Assembly: GCA_000716465.1 (NCBI GenBank)
Contig: JNWL01000031.1
Span: 12,694-76,693, forward strand
Length of the DNA stretch: 64,000 nucleotides
Origin: Streptomyces bikiniensis
Lineage (GTDB): Bacteria; Actinomycetota; Actinomycetes; Streptomycetales; Streptomycetaceae
Direction: 5' to 3'
Positions 46,747-55,338 of the stretch are shown here, piece by piece (positions within the stretch are counted from its first letter, which is position 1; every line of letters begins with the position of its first letter). A program made the position numbers and the translations under genes. Below the pieces are notes generated by a model, which saw only the letters and a program-made list of their open reading frames with translations, had not been told where the DNA came from and did not search any database.

Positions 46747-47192
46747 CCATCGATCCGACCGCGCCCGCCTCCCGGACCCGGAGGCACGGGGCCAGGGCCG
46801 CCGTCGCCGCCTCCGGCTGGCTCGCCCTCGCCGTGACCCTCCTCCCCGCCGGCTTTCCGCTCCGCTGGGTCCCCGTCCTGCTCTTCGTCTGTCTCGGCCC
46901 CGGTCTCGCCCTGCTCCACCCGCAGCCGCGCGGACTGCGCCCGGGCGCCCGCCTGGAGGCGTTCGCGCTCGCCGCCCCGCTCAGCCTCGCCCTCGCCGCG
47001 CTCACCGCCACGTTCCTCTTCCTGGTCGGAGGTTTCTCCGTGCCCGCCTTCCTCGTCCCGCTTGCCGCCTTCACCACGGTCGCCACCTTCCTCCCGGGCC
47101 TCCCGCTGCCCGCCGCCACCAGAGGCGCCGTCGCCCCCGCGGACGCCGAGTCCTTCCTGTCCCGTGAACGAGGGCCCGGTGGGGGCCGGTGA
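46743..47192 (+). CDS. Small membrane protein, DUF1616-like
   Basis: A 149-residue protein with four hydrophobic segments. LRWVPVLLFVCLGPGLALLHPQPRGLRPGARLEAFALAAPLSLALAALTATFLFLVGG resembles the N-terminal membrane part of DUF1616 proteins, which occur in glycan clusters. Start and stop overlap both neighbours by 4 bp (GTGA twice), so it is translated with the GT-C-like protein and the GH26 enzyme. It may be a subunit of the membrane transferase; no function is known. Confidence 0.75.
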   Translation: MTIDPTAPASRTRRHGARAAVAASGWLALAVTLLPAGFPLRWVPVLLFVCLGPGLALLHPQPRGLRPGARLEAFALAAPLSLALAALTATFLFLVGGFSVPAFLVPLAAFTTVATFLPGLPLPAATRGAVAPADAESFLSRERGPGGGR

Positions 47193-48253
47193 CCGGCAGC
47201 CGGCACGCCCGGGGGACCGCCGCCGGACGCCTCGCGGTCGCCCTCGCCGCCGTCGGCGCGCTGACCGCCGGGATAGGGGTGTGGGCCACCGTCGCCGAGG
47301 GTGACGACCGCTGCGCCCCCGACTCCCGGCTCGTCGCACCCTGCGGAGCCTGGTGGGGCGCCTATCTCCCCTACGACCAGGACAGTTCGCTCACCCGGCC
47401 CGTGTACGCCTTCGAGCGGAAGATCGGTCGCAAGCTCGACCTCGTGTACACGTACCACGACATGTCGGGCAGCGCGCTCGACGGCACCCTCCTCACCGAC
47501 GACGAGCGCGAACTCGGCCGCGACCGGCTGCTGATGCTCGCCTGGGAGTCCACCGTGTGGAAGGAGCCCCACCACGCCGGCTGGACCGAGACCCAGCTCG
47601 GCTGGAAGAACATCGCCTCCGGCCGGTACGACGCCGAGATCATCGACCCGCAGATCCGCCGCGTGAAGGAGTACGGCAAGCGGGTCTTCCTCTCCTTCGA
47701 CCAGGAGGTCGACGCCCGCATCAAGGAGGGCGCCGGCACCCCCGCCGAGTACGTCGCCGCCCATCGGCACCTCCACGACCGCTTCCGGGAGCTCGGCGCC
47801 GACAACGTCGTCTGGGTGTGGACCGTCTCCGGCTACCTCGGCATGGCCGACGAGATGAAGCGCCTCTACCCCGGCGACCGGTACGTCGACTGGATCGGCA
47901 TGGACCAGTACAACTACTACCGCTGTCACGGCACCGACACCTGGCGGGACTTCGACGCGAGCCAGCGCCCCGCCTACGACTGGCTCCGGGAGAACGTCTC
48001 CGACCGGAAGCCGATCATGCTCGCCGAGTTCGCCACCGCCCCCGACCCGGAGCGCCCCGAGCGCCAGCGCGACTGGTACGCCGAGATCCCGCAGGTCGCG
48101 CCGACCCTTCCCGGGGCCAAGGCGTACGTCCACTGGAACCGGCCCGTGCCCGGACCCGGCTGCGACCTCACCGTCGACTCCGGACCGGGGCTCGACGGCT
48201 ACCGAACGGCCGGGCAGGACCCGTACTTCAAGCAGCCCCTGCCGCGACGCTGA
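47189..48253 (+). CDS. Secreted or anchored GH26-family glycosidase
   Basis: A 354-residue glycoside hydrolase of family 26 (mannanase-like TIM barrel). An N-terminal hydrophobic signal or anchor (about residues 12-36) precedes WWGAYLPYDQDSSLTRPVYAFERKIGRKLDLVYTYHDM. The acid/base residue is probably Glu173 (LSFDQEVD), followed by the family's TPAEYVAAHRHLHDRFRELGADNVVWVWTVSGY, and the nucleophile Glu280 in KPIMLAEFA. The usual His before the acid/base Glu is Gln, a departure from classical mannanases. As the last of an overlapping operon it may trim or release the polymer made by the cluster. It converges with the flippase gene, 6 bp apart. Confidence 0.85.
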   Translation: MTGSRHARGTAAGRLAVALAAVGALTAGIGVWATVAEGDDRCAPDSRLVAPCGAWWGAYLPYDQDSSLTRPVYAFERKIGRKLDLVYTYHDMSGSALDGTLLTDDERELGRDRLLMLAWESTVWKEPHHAGWTETQLGWKNIASGRYDAEIIDPQIRRVKEYGKRVFLSFDQEVDARIKEGAGTPAEYVAAHRHLHDRFRELGADNVVWVWTVSGYLGMADEMKRLYPGDRYVDWIGMDQYNYYRCHGTDTWRDFDASQRPAYDWLRENVSDRKPIMLAEFATAPDPERPERQRDWYAEIPQVAPTLPGAKAYVHWNRPVPGPGCDLTVDSGPGLDGYRTAGQDPYFKQPLPRR

Positions 48254-48259
48254 GCCCGG

Positions 48260-50335
48260 TCAGGGCCGCGGGCCCCGGATCGCGTACACCGCCGTCGTCA
48301 GGCCGACCAGGCCGAGCAGGAGCGGGAGCGGGCCGCCGGCGAGGGACTGCTGGGCCGTCCAGCCGGCCCACACCAGCACCCACACCGCCCCGGCCGCGAT
48401 CCGCCCGCCCGCGCCGAGCAGCCGCAGCAGCAGCGCCGCGAGCGCCAGACACAGACCCTGCACCACCACGGGTGCGAACCGGGCGGCTGGGCCCGTGCCC
48501 AGCAGCTCGGCACCCGGACCGGCCGCGACCGGCGGAAGCAGGCCCAGGAGCGGCGGCGTGGTGTGCAGGGCGAGGAAGGTGACCAGCAGCACCACGCCCG
48601 CGTATCCGCCGTGGAAGGTGCGCGTGCCGACCGCCGCGCCCTGGAGGCCGATCAGCACCGAGCCGGCCAGCAGGGTCGGCGCCGGGAGCGCGGCGAGCAG
48701 GTCCCGGCCGGAGGAGTGGCCGGGGCCGAGGGGGGCGGCGAACGCCAGGGGCAGCCAGAAGGCGAGCACCGTCACCGCGAGCAGCGCCCAGAGGACGGCG
48801 GGCAACGAGCGGTTCCGTACGGCCGGGGGCCGCTCGCCGGGCGCGGGCTCGGGGGCGCGCGGCCGGGGCACGTACACGGGGACGCCGTACGCGGGCGTCA
48901 CCGTGTCCTGGGCGGCCGTCGAGCGGAGGTAGGCGTTCTCGCGCGCCCAGGTGGTGCCGTACCCGTCGTCGTCGGGGGCGACGGGAGTCTTCCGGGCCTC
49001 CGGCGCCCGGCCCTTGAGGACGGCCCGCAGGCCCGGCACGCACACCGCCGCCGTCACGGTCATCGAGGCGAGGACGGCGATCCCGGCGCCGTCGATGCCG
49101 TACGGGCCGAGGAGGGCGGCCGCGCTGCCGAGGACCAGGACGCACATGGCGCCCTGCACGGCGGCCAGCATGCCGGTGCGCCCCTGGACGCGCAGCACGC
49201 CGATGTACAGCTCGACGGCGACCCGGGGGAGCGCGGCGACGGCCAGCAGCCGGAGCACGGTCGTGCCGTGCTCGGCGTAGTCGCCGCCGAAGGGCGCGAG
49301 GATCAGCGGGGCGAGGACGACGAGGACGAGGACGACCGGGACGAGCAGCAGCGCCATGCGGCGCAGCGCGCCCCGTACCCCCTCGGCGAGGGAGTCCGGG
49401 CTGTGCGAGGCGTGCGCGGTGAGCGAGGAGGCCATGTTGATGGCCATGAACTCCATCGTGCCGCCGACGGTGTACGCCGTGTAGAAGAAGGCGTTGTGGG
49501 CGGCGTCGAAGCGGACGGCGACCATCACCGGCAGCAGGTTGATCATGGCGAGGCTGAAGAGCGCGCCGACCGAGTCCCCGGCCATGAACCGGCCGATCTC
49601 GCGCAGGCTCGGCGGCTCGCGGTCCCGGTCGGCGCGCGCCTGCCGGGGGATGAGCCGCCGGAAGACGAGCCAGGCGAGCGGGACGACGGACAGGGCGATC
49701 GCCGCCGACCAGGAGACGAAGACGCCGAGCACGGGCACGGCGGCGGCCAGGACGACGAGCAGGACCAGCTTGCCGAGCGAGAAGACCGCGTTGCCGACGG
49801 GGACCCAGATCGCCCGCCGGAGGCCGGTGAGGACGCCGTCCTGGAGGGTGAGCAGCGCCCAGCCGACGCAGGAGGCGGTGAAGAAGAGCCCGGCGGAGAG
49901 GGTGCCGAGGGGCGCGTACGAGGGGCCCCACCGGTCCAGGGTGAGCAGGAAGATCCCGCAGGCCGCGGCGACGACGACGGTGCTGACCAGGTACAGACGC
50001 AGGACGAGCGGCCCGGTGGCGCGGCCCGCCCGGGGCACGTACCGGACGACGGCGCCGATCATCGTGGTCGCGGTGAGGGAGGCGAGGAGCCGCTGGGCGG
50101 CGATGGCGGCGGAGCCCTGGCCCACGGCCTCCTCGGAGTAGTGGCGGGCGGCGACCAGCCAGAAGCCGAGGCCGAGGGCGGCGGAGACGCCGGTGGAGAG
50201 CATGAGGGCGTACGCGTTGCGGAACAGGGAGCCGTCGCCCGGCCCGTCCCGGCCGGCGGGGGTCTCCGGCGCGGCGCCCGCGGGCTCCCCGGCCGCGGGA
50301 CGGCCGGTGTCCCGCAGCCGTACGGTCTCGCTCAC
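48260..50335 (-). CDS. Oligosaccharide flippase (Wzx/MurJ-like) with extended C terminus
   Basis: A 691-residue protein. Residues about 35-440 form a 12-helix MOP-superfamily flippase: LFRNAYALMLSTGVSAALGLGFWLVAARHYSEEAVGQGSAAIAAQRLLASLT, then DSVGALFSLAMINLLPVMVAVRF. A Pro-rich cytoplasmic linker (about 460-530) leads to five more hydrophobic segments (ALLAVTVLAFWLPLAFAAPLG onwards), giving a two-part membrane protein unlike ordinary Wzx, which stops near 450 residues. It should move lipid-linked sugars across the membrane. GTG 50335 overlaps the DegT stop (GTGA), so aminotransferase and flippase are coupled. Confidence 0.85.
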   Translation of the reverse strand: MSETVRLRDTGRPAAGEPAGAAPETPAGRDGPGDGSLFRNAYALMLSTGVSAALGLGFWLVAARHYSEEAVGQGSAAIAAQRLLASLTATTMIGAVVRYVPRAGRATGPLVLRLYLVSTVVVAAACGIFLLTLDRWGPSYAPLGTLSAGLFFTASCVGWALLTLQDGVLTGLRRAIWVPVGNAVFSLGKLVLLVVLAAAVPVLGVFVSWSAAIALSVVPLAWLVFRRLIPRQARADRDREPPSLREIGRFMAGDSVGALFSLAMINLLPVMVAVRFDAAHNAFFYTAYTVGGTMEFMAINMASSLTAHASHSPDSLAEGVRGALRRMALLLVPVVLVLVVLAPLILAPFGGDYAEHGTTVLRLLAVAALPRVAVELYIGVLRVQGRTGMLAAVQGAMCVLVLGSAAALLGPYGIDGAGIAVLASMTVTAAVCVPGLRAVLKGRAPEARKTPVAPDDDGYGTTWARENAYLRSTAAQDTVTPAYGVPVYVPRPRAPEPAPGERPPAVRNRSLPAVLWALLAVTVLAFWLPLAFAAPLGPGHSSGRDLLAALPAPTLLAGSVLIGLQGAAVGTRTFHGGYAGVVLLVTFLALHTTPPLLGLLPPVAAGPGAELLGTGPAARFAPVVVQGLCLALAALLLRLLGAGGRIAAGAVWVLVWAGWTAQQSLAGGPLPLLLGLVGLTTAVYAIRGPRP

Positions 50336-51528
50336 CGGGCGCCGCCGGGCGCGGTCGACAGGTGCGCGGGGCGGATGCCGGCGGTACGCAGGGCGGGCAG
50401 GACCTCGTCCGCGCGGCGCGGGTCCACCGGCAGGGCGTGCCGGGCGAACCAGGCGGCCGGCTCCGGCGTGGGGGAGGGGTCGGTGAACGCCTCGCCCGCA
50501 TAGGCGTCGAGGGGCGGGTCGTAGACGTAGCCGGTGGTGATCCGGCGCCGGGCGAGGGCGGCGACGGCCGCGTCCCGGTCCTCGACGAGCAGCGGCACCC
50601 GGAAGAGGGGCTGCGCCTCCGCGTCGGCCCCGGCGCCGGAGCCGTACTCGCCGGCCAGGAGCCGGGCGGTGCCCGCCCGGTGGGCGGCGAGGACGCCGTC
50701 GAGCCGGGCCAGCCGGCGGCCGGTGCGGCGGAGCTTGGCGGTGCCCGGCCGGAGCCGGTAGGCGTGCATGTCGACGCGGACCCAGGGGTGGAAGGGTTCG
50801 AGGGCGGGCGCGGCCGGCAGGGCCCGTTCCAGGGTGTCGGGACGGAGCGGCATGCGTATCTCCTCCCGCTCCTCCAGGCCGAGCGCCCGCAGCGCGGCGC
50901 GGGCGGCCCCGGTCAGGCGCAGTCCGCGCACGGCGGCCTCCGCGTACGGCCGCGCCAGATGGGCGAGTTCGGCGGCGGCGCGGGTCGGGTGCAGCAACAC
51001 ATCGCGGGCGGCGCCCAGTTCGTCGCGCAGGGCCGGGTCGGCGAGGGAGAGGAAGCCGCCGGTCCCGGCGTGGACGTGCTTGGAGAGGCTGAAGACGGAC
51101 GCCTCGCCGTACGTGCCGACCGGGCGGCCGCCGGTGGTGGAGCCGATCGCGTGGGCCGCGTCCTCGATCAGCGGGATGCCGAGCCGGTCGCAGCGCTCCC
51201 GCAGCTCCGGTGCCGGGTCGGGGTTCCCGTACAGGTTGGTGGTGAGGACGGCGGACAGACCGCTCCAGACGGAGTCGGGGACGGCCGCCGCGTCGACGGA
51301 GCCGTCGCGCGGGTCGAGCGGCGCCTGCACCGGGCGCAGGCCGGCGGCGAGCACGACGAAGAAGATGACGTCGTCGTTGACCGGCGACATCAGGACCCTG
51401 CCGCCGGGCTCGCACCAGTGGCGCAGCGCGAGGTAGAGGCCGAAGCGGCACGACGGCACGTACAGGCACTCCCTGCCCCCGAGCCGGTCGCGCATGAGTT
51501 CTTCCAGTTCCGCGTACGCAGAAACCAT
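50332..51528 (-). CDS. DegT/DnrJ/EryC1/StrS-family aminotransferase
   Basis: A 398-residue PLP enzyme of the sugar aminotransferase family. VLMSPVNDDVIFFVVLAAGLRPVQAPLDP, TNLYGNPDPAPELRERCDRLGIPLIEDAAHAIG with the PLP-contacting Asp, and the internal-aldimine lysine in FSLSKHVHAGTGGFLSL are present. Members convert keto-sugar nucleotides to amino sugars; some act as dehydratases. Its coupling to the flippase suggests an amino sugar in the transported unit. ATG 51528 has GGGGGAA upstream; an in-frame start at 51600 lacks one. A strong hairpin lies upstream. Confidence 0.87.
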   Translation of the reverse strand: MVSAYAELEELMRDRLGGRECLYVPSCRFGLYLALRHWCEPGGRVLMSPVNDDVIFFVVLAAGLRPVQAPLDPRDGSVDAAAVPDSVWSGLSAVLTTNLYGNPDPAPELRERCDRLGIPLIEDAAHAIGSTTGGRPVGTYGEASVFSLSKHVHAGTGGFLSLADPALRDELGAARDVLLHPTRAAAELAHLARPYAEAAVRGLRLTGAARAALRALGLEEREEIRMPLRPDTLERALPAAPALEPFHPWVRVDMHAYRLRPGTAKLRRTGRRLARLDGVLAAHRAGTARLLAGEYGSGAGADAEAQPLFRVPLLVEDRDAAVAALARRRITTGYVYDPPLDAYAGEAFTDPSPTPEPAAWFARHALPVDPRRADEVLPALRTAGIRPAHLSTAPGGAR

Positions 51529-51616
51529 GTGATTCCCCCTGAAACCCGGGCTCAATGTGGCCCATTCCGGACGGCGCGTCAACAACGCGCCTCCGGTCAC
51601 CCGCGCGGTGGTGCGC

Positions 51617-51660
51617 GGAAGGGCCCGTCCGGGGTCGGCAGACCGTGGACGGGCCCTTCC
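51617..51660. terminator. Hairpin between the DegT and sigma factor genes
   Basis: GGAAGGGCCCGTCC (51617-51630) and GGACGGGCCCTTCC (51647-51660) form a perfect 14-bp stem with a 16-nt loop. It lies about 55 bp after the sigma-factor stop on the minus strand and would end that transcript before the glycan genes. Confidence 0.9.
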
Positions 51661-51714
51661 GTGACCGTCTGCGCGGCTGCGGCCGTCCTGACGGTTCGGG
51701 GCGGGAGCCGGAGG

Positions 51715-52632
51715 TCACTCCTCCAGGGTGAGGCCCTGGCGCAGCCGGGTCAGGGTGCGGGCGAGCAGCCGGGAGACGTGCATCTGGGAGATGCCCAGCT
51801 CCTCGCCGATCTCCGACTGGGTCATGCCGGAGACGAAGCGCAGGGAGAGGATCTGCCGCTCGCGGGAGGGCAGCGAGGCGATCATCGGCTTGAGGGAGGC
51901 GATGTACTCGATGCCGGCGATGGCATGGTCCTCGTAGCCGAGCCGGTCGGCGAGCGCGGCCTCGCCGCCTCCGCCGTCCTCCTCGGCGGGCTGGGCGTCG
52001 AGCGAGCTGGCGGTGTACGCGTTGCTCGCCGTCATGCCCTCGACGACCTCCTCCGGCGCTATGCCGAGTTCCTCGGCGAGCTCGGCGACGGTGGGGGAGC
52101 GGTCCAGGCGCTGGGACAGGACGTCCGTGGCCCGGGCGAGGTCGAGGCGGAGCTCCTGGAGCCGGCGGGGCACGTGCACGGACCAGGAGGTGTCGCGGAA
52201 GAAGCGCTTGATCTCGCCGATGATGGTCGGCATCGCGAACGTGGGGAACTCCACGCCGCGGGAGAGCTCGAAGCGGTCGATCGCCTTGATGAGGCCGATG
52301 GTGCCGACCTGGACGATGTCCTCCATCGGCTCGCTCCGGGTGCCGAACCGGGCGGCGGCGAAGCGGACGAGGGCGAGGTTGAGTTCGACGAGGGTGTTGC
52401 GGACGTACGCGTGGTCGTGGGTGCCCTCCTCCAGCTCCGCGAGGCGGGCGAAGAGGTCCTTCGACAGGGCGCGCGCGTCGACCGGACCGATGCGGTCCAG
52501 GGGCTGGTCGAGCAGCCGGTCGGCGAGCTCGTCGGGGAGGGGGGTGGCGGGGGTGGTGGGTGAGGCGGGGACGACGGACAGGATTGCCGACGGCGCGTCG
52601 GGGGTACGCGGGGCGTCGAGCCGGGGTGACAT
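51715..52632 (-). CDS. RNA polymerase sigma factor, SigB/SigF/SigG family
   Basis: A 305-residue alternative sigma factor. Region 2 includes RNTLVELNLALVRFAAARFG and EDIVQVGTIGLIKAIDRFELSRGVEFPTFAMPTIIGEIKRFFRDTSWSVHVPRRLQELR (with the -10-melting aromatic residues). Region 3 has DRSPTVAELAEELGIAPEEVVEG, and region 4 SLPSRERQILSLRFVSGMTQSEIGEELGISQMHVSRLLARTLTRLR. Region 1.1 is absent. ATG 52632 follows AAGGAGACCC. The neighbours are an anti-anti-sigma and an anti-sigma kinase, so a partner-switching mode of control is expected. Its context recalls sigI of S. coelicolor (SCO3068), from memory. Confidence 0.93.
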   Translation of the reverse strand: MSPRLDAPRTPDAPSAILSVVPASPTTPATPLPDELADRLLDQPLDRIGPVDARALSKDLFARLAELEEGTHDHAYVRNTLVELNLALVRFAAARFGTRSEPMEDIVQVGTIGLIKAIDRFELSRGVEFPTFAMPTIIGEIKRFFRDTSWSVHVPRRLQELRLDLARATDVLSQRLDRSPTVAELAEELGIAPEEVVEGMTASNAYTASSLDAQPAEEDGGGGEAALADRLGYEDHAIAGIEYIASLKPMIASLPSRERQILSLRFVSGMTQSEIGEELGISQMHVSRLLARTLTRLRQGLTLEE

Positions 52633-52851
52633 GGGTCTCCTTCGGGTTCTTCTCGCAGCGGTTTGCGGCGCCTCCAAGCCGGCCGTTTCGGGTGTTCTCT
52701 CTAGCCCTACCTGCTCGACCCTGAAGGTTGCAAGTGCCATTAATACCGTTTGTTCCGTTATGAGATGGACCCCGTGTGCATCAGAGGGCGACCCGCTTGT
52801 AGTGTTCGAGGACGTCAGTCGGCATCCGCGAGAGCGAGAAGAGGCACGGCC

Positions 52852-53220
52852 ATGGACCGCGAACACATCGGCAGCGCACTGCCCGCGCGGCTGCGGGTCG
52901 AGACGCGGACCGTGGGGGAGAGCGAAGTCCTCACCCCGGTGGGCGAACTCGACCACCACACCGCCGAACTCCTGCGCGACCCCCTGGACGGGGCACTGGA
53001 CGCGGGCCGTTCACGGCTCGTCGTCGACTGCACCGGTCTGGAGTTCTGCGACTCGACCGGGCTCAACGTGCTCCTCGGCGCCCGGCTGCGGGCGGACGCC
53101 GCCGGCGGCGCGGTGCACCTGGTGGGGATGCGGCCCGCGGTGGCCCGGGTGTTCCACATCACGGGCGCGGACACCGTCTTCACCGTCCACGACACGCTCG
53201 CGACGGCACTCCCCGACTGA
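52852..53220 (+). CDS. STAS-domain anti-sigma factor antagonist
   Basis: A 122-residue RsbV/SpoIIAA-like protein. GESEVLTPVGELDHHTAELLRDPLDGALDAGRSRLVVDCTGLEFCDSTGLNVLLGARLRADAAGGAVHLVGM is a clear STAS domain, with the phosphorylatable serine at about 68 in CDSTGLN. In partner switching the unphosphorylated form binds the anti-sigma kinase and frees the sigma factor. ATG 52852 is chosen because upstream frame lacks the motif. It is divergent from the sigma gene by 219 bp and followed by the kinase gene after 111 bp. Confidence 0.92.
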   Translation: MDREHIGSALPARLRVETRTVGESEVLTPVGELDHHTAELLRDPLDGALDAGRSRLVVDCTGLEFCDSTGLNVLLGARLRADAAGGAVHLVGMRPAVARVFHITGADTVFTVHDTLATALPD

Positions 53221-53331
53221 GCCCGGGCCCGCGCGGGCCCGCCGCTCCCGGCACCCGGCCCGCCGCGCCCCGGCCCCGCACGCCCCGTACGTCCTGACCC
53301 CTGCCCCGTCGATCGGTGAGGTGAAGCGCTG

Positions 53332-53754
53332 ATGGACCAAGCTTCCGACGTCCGTACGCTCGCCCTCGGCGGGACCAGCGGGACGGTTCCGCTCGCCCGC
53401 GACTTCACGCGGACGGCGCTTTACGAGTGGGGCTGGCTGCCCGCCGTCGGCGCCGACCACAGGGCCGCCGCCGAGGACGTCCTCCTGGTCGTCTCCGAGC
53501 TGGTCACCAACGCCTGCCTGCACGCCGACGGGCCCGAGAGCCTGCGCGTCCTGCGGCTGGCCAAGGTGCTGCGCCTCGAAGTCACCGACCGCGGCGCCGG
53601 CCAGCCCGCCCCCCGCACCCCGCACCGCGCCGGCCGCCCGGGCGGCCACGGCATGTTCATCGTCCAGCGCCTCTGCCGCGACTGGGGCATCGACCGCACC
53701 CCCGGAGCCCCCGGCAAGACGGTCTGGGCCGAGATCTCGGCCCCCGGCGACTGA
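53332..53754 (+). CDS. Anti-sigma factor kinase (RsbW-like HATPase)
   Basis: A 140-residue GHKL ATPase: SELVTNACLHADG supplies the N-box, EVTDRGAGQPAP the G1-like box, and GGHGMFIVQRLCRDWG the G2 box with the ATP lid. Such proteins bind a sigma factor and phosphorylate its antagonist. The Asn of the N-box and the glycines are intact, so ATP binding is expected. It and the STAS protein form the probable switch for the divergent sigma factor. ATG 53332 follows GGTGAAG; a terminator lies 27 bp after the stop. Confidence 0.9.
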   Translation: MDQASDVRTLALGGTSGTVPLARDFTRTALYEWGWLPAVGADHRAAAEDVLLVVSELVTNACLHADGPESLRVLRLAKVLRLEVTDRGAGQPAPRTPHRAGRPGGHGMFIVQRLCRDWGIDRTPGAPGKTVWAEISAPGD

Positions 53755-53780
53755 CCGCCGCCGGAAGCCCCCGGGAACGA

Positions 53781-53817
53781 CGGAGGCCGCCGCACCGGAT
53801 CGGTGCGGCGGCCTCCG
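53781..53817. terminator. Strong bidirectional hairpin
   Basis: CGGAGGCCGCCGCACCG (53781-53797) and its exact complement (53801-53817) form a 17-bp stem with a 3-nt loop, the strongest hairpin I found in the window. The anti-sigma kinase and the peptide transporter converge on it. Confidence 0.95.
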
Positions 53818-53832
53818 TGCGTACGGCCCGGA

Positions 53833-55338
53833 TCAGCTGACGTCGCCCATCAGCGCACGGATCTTCTTGCCCGCGGTCATGAAGGCCAGGCCCGCGGCGA
53901 CCGCCACGACGGCCCACAGCGAGTAGTACAGCGCGTCGCCCAGCGGCTCGTTGAGCTTGGTGGTCCAGCCGTTCAGGGCGTTGCCCGTCGCGGTGGCCAG
54001 GAACCACAGGCCCATGATCTGGCCGACGAACTGCTTCGGGGCCAGCTTCGTCGACAGGGACAGGCCGACCGGGGAGAGGCACATCTCACCGATGGTCTGG
54101 ACGAGGTAGACGCTCAGCAGCCAGAAGACGGTGACCTTGCCGGTCTCGCTGTTGGCGGCGGCGGCACCCGCGAGGCCCATGATGGCGAACGAGCCGCCGA
54201 TGAGCAGCATCGCCAGGGCGAACTTCATGGGCGCGCTGGGCTCGCGGTTCCGCTTGGCCAGCTTGACCCACAGCGCGGCGAAGACCGGTGCCAGGACGAT
54301 GACCATCATCGGGTTGACCGACTGGTACCAGGAGGCCGGGAACTCCCAGCCGCCGATCATGCGGTCGGTCTTGCCGTCCGCGAACAGGGTGAGCAGCGAG
54401 CCCGACTGGTCGTAGATCATCCAGAAGAGGACGGCGGTGGTGAAGAACCACGCGAACGCCTTGATCTTCGGCTTGTCCTCGGCGGTCAGCGCCGGGTTGC
54501 GGTACATCGCGACGAAGTACACGACCGGCACCACGATGCCGAGCACCGCGAGCACGTTGACGATGTGCTCGATGTCGTACGTGCCGAGGGCCAGGTCCAC
54601 GAGGAGCGCGGCGACGGCCAGGCCGCCCCACAGCAGGACCTTGCGCAGCGCGTTCCGCTTCTCCTCGGACGTGGCCGGGGTGCCCGGCTCCTTGCCGACG
54701 TCACCGAGGTGGCGGGAGCCCAGGACGTACTGGACGACGGCGAGCGTCATGCCGATGCCGGCGACGGCGAAGCCGAGGTGCCAGTTGACGTTCTCGCCGA
54801 GGTAGCCGACGACCAGCGGGGCGACCATGCCGCCGATGTTGATCGACATGTAGAAGAGCGTGAAGCCGGCGTCGCGGCGGGCGCTCGGCTGCCCCTCGTA
54901 CAGGCCGCCGACCATGGCCGAGATGTTCGGCTTCAGCAGACCCGTACCGGCGGCGATGAGGGCGAGGCCCGCGAAGAACGCCGTGTCCGAGGGGATGGCC
55001 AGGGTGAAGTGGCCCAGGGCGATGACGATGCCGCCGACGAGCACGGCCTTCCGCGCGCCCCACAGGCGGTCGGCGACCCAGCCGCCCGGCATCGCGGCCA
55101 TGTAGACGACCGCGTTGTACACGCCGTAGATGGAGGCGGCCAGCGCCTCACGCTCTTCGAGGGGACCGTCGAGGACGGCCGCGACCAGGTAGAGCACCAG
55201 GATGGCGCGCATCCCGTACCAGGAGAAGCGCTCCCACATCTCGGTCATGAAGAGAGTGGCCAGACCACGGGGGTGGCCGAAGAACGTCTTCTCGGAACCG
55301 GGGGTCCCGGCCGAGGACGTCGTCAGGCTGGACGCCAT
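53833..55338 (-). CDS. POT-family proton-dependent oligopeptide transporter
   Basis: A 501-residue major-facilitator protein with about 14 helices that imports di- and tripeptides with protons. The POT signature is GLATLFMTEMWERFSWYGMRAILVLYL (ExxERFxxYG proton-coupling motif; the second aromatic is Trp where Tyr is common), followed by GGWVADRLWGARKAVLVGG and the PTR2 motif FTLFYMSINIGGMVAPLVVGYLGE. The C-terminal half has the FWMIYDQSGS and the SxxxxxxPxExxxSPVGLSL-like TIGEMCLSPVGLSLSTKLAP. ATG 55338 follows AAGGATCGAC. It is monocistronic, with the hairpin at 53781-53817 downstream. Confidence 0.93.
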   Translation of the reverse strand: MASSLTTSSAGTPGSEKTFFGHPRGLATLFMTEMWERFSWYGMRAILVLYLVAAVLDGPLEEREALAASIYGVYNAVVYMAAMPGGWVADRLWGARKAVLVGGIVIALGHFTLAIPSDTAFFAGLALIAAGTGLLKPNISAMVGGLYEGQPSARRDAGFTLFYMSINIGGMVAPLVVGYLGENVNWHLGFAVAGIGMTLAVVQYVLGSRHLGDVGKEPGTPATSEEKRNALRKVLLWGGLAVAALLVDLALGTYDIEHIVNVLAVLGIVVPVVYFVAMYRNPALTAEDKPKIKAFAWFFTTAVLFWMIYDQSGSLLTLFADGKTDRMIGGWEFPASWYQSVNPMMVIVLAPVFAALWVKLAKRNREPSAPMKFALAMLLIGGSFAIMGLAGAAAANSETGKVTVFWLLSVYLVQTIGEMCLSPVGLSLSTKLAPKQFVGQIMGLWFLATATGNALNGWTTKLNEPLGDALYYSLWAVVAVAAGLAFMTAGKKIRALMGDVS

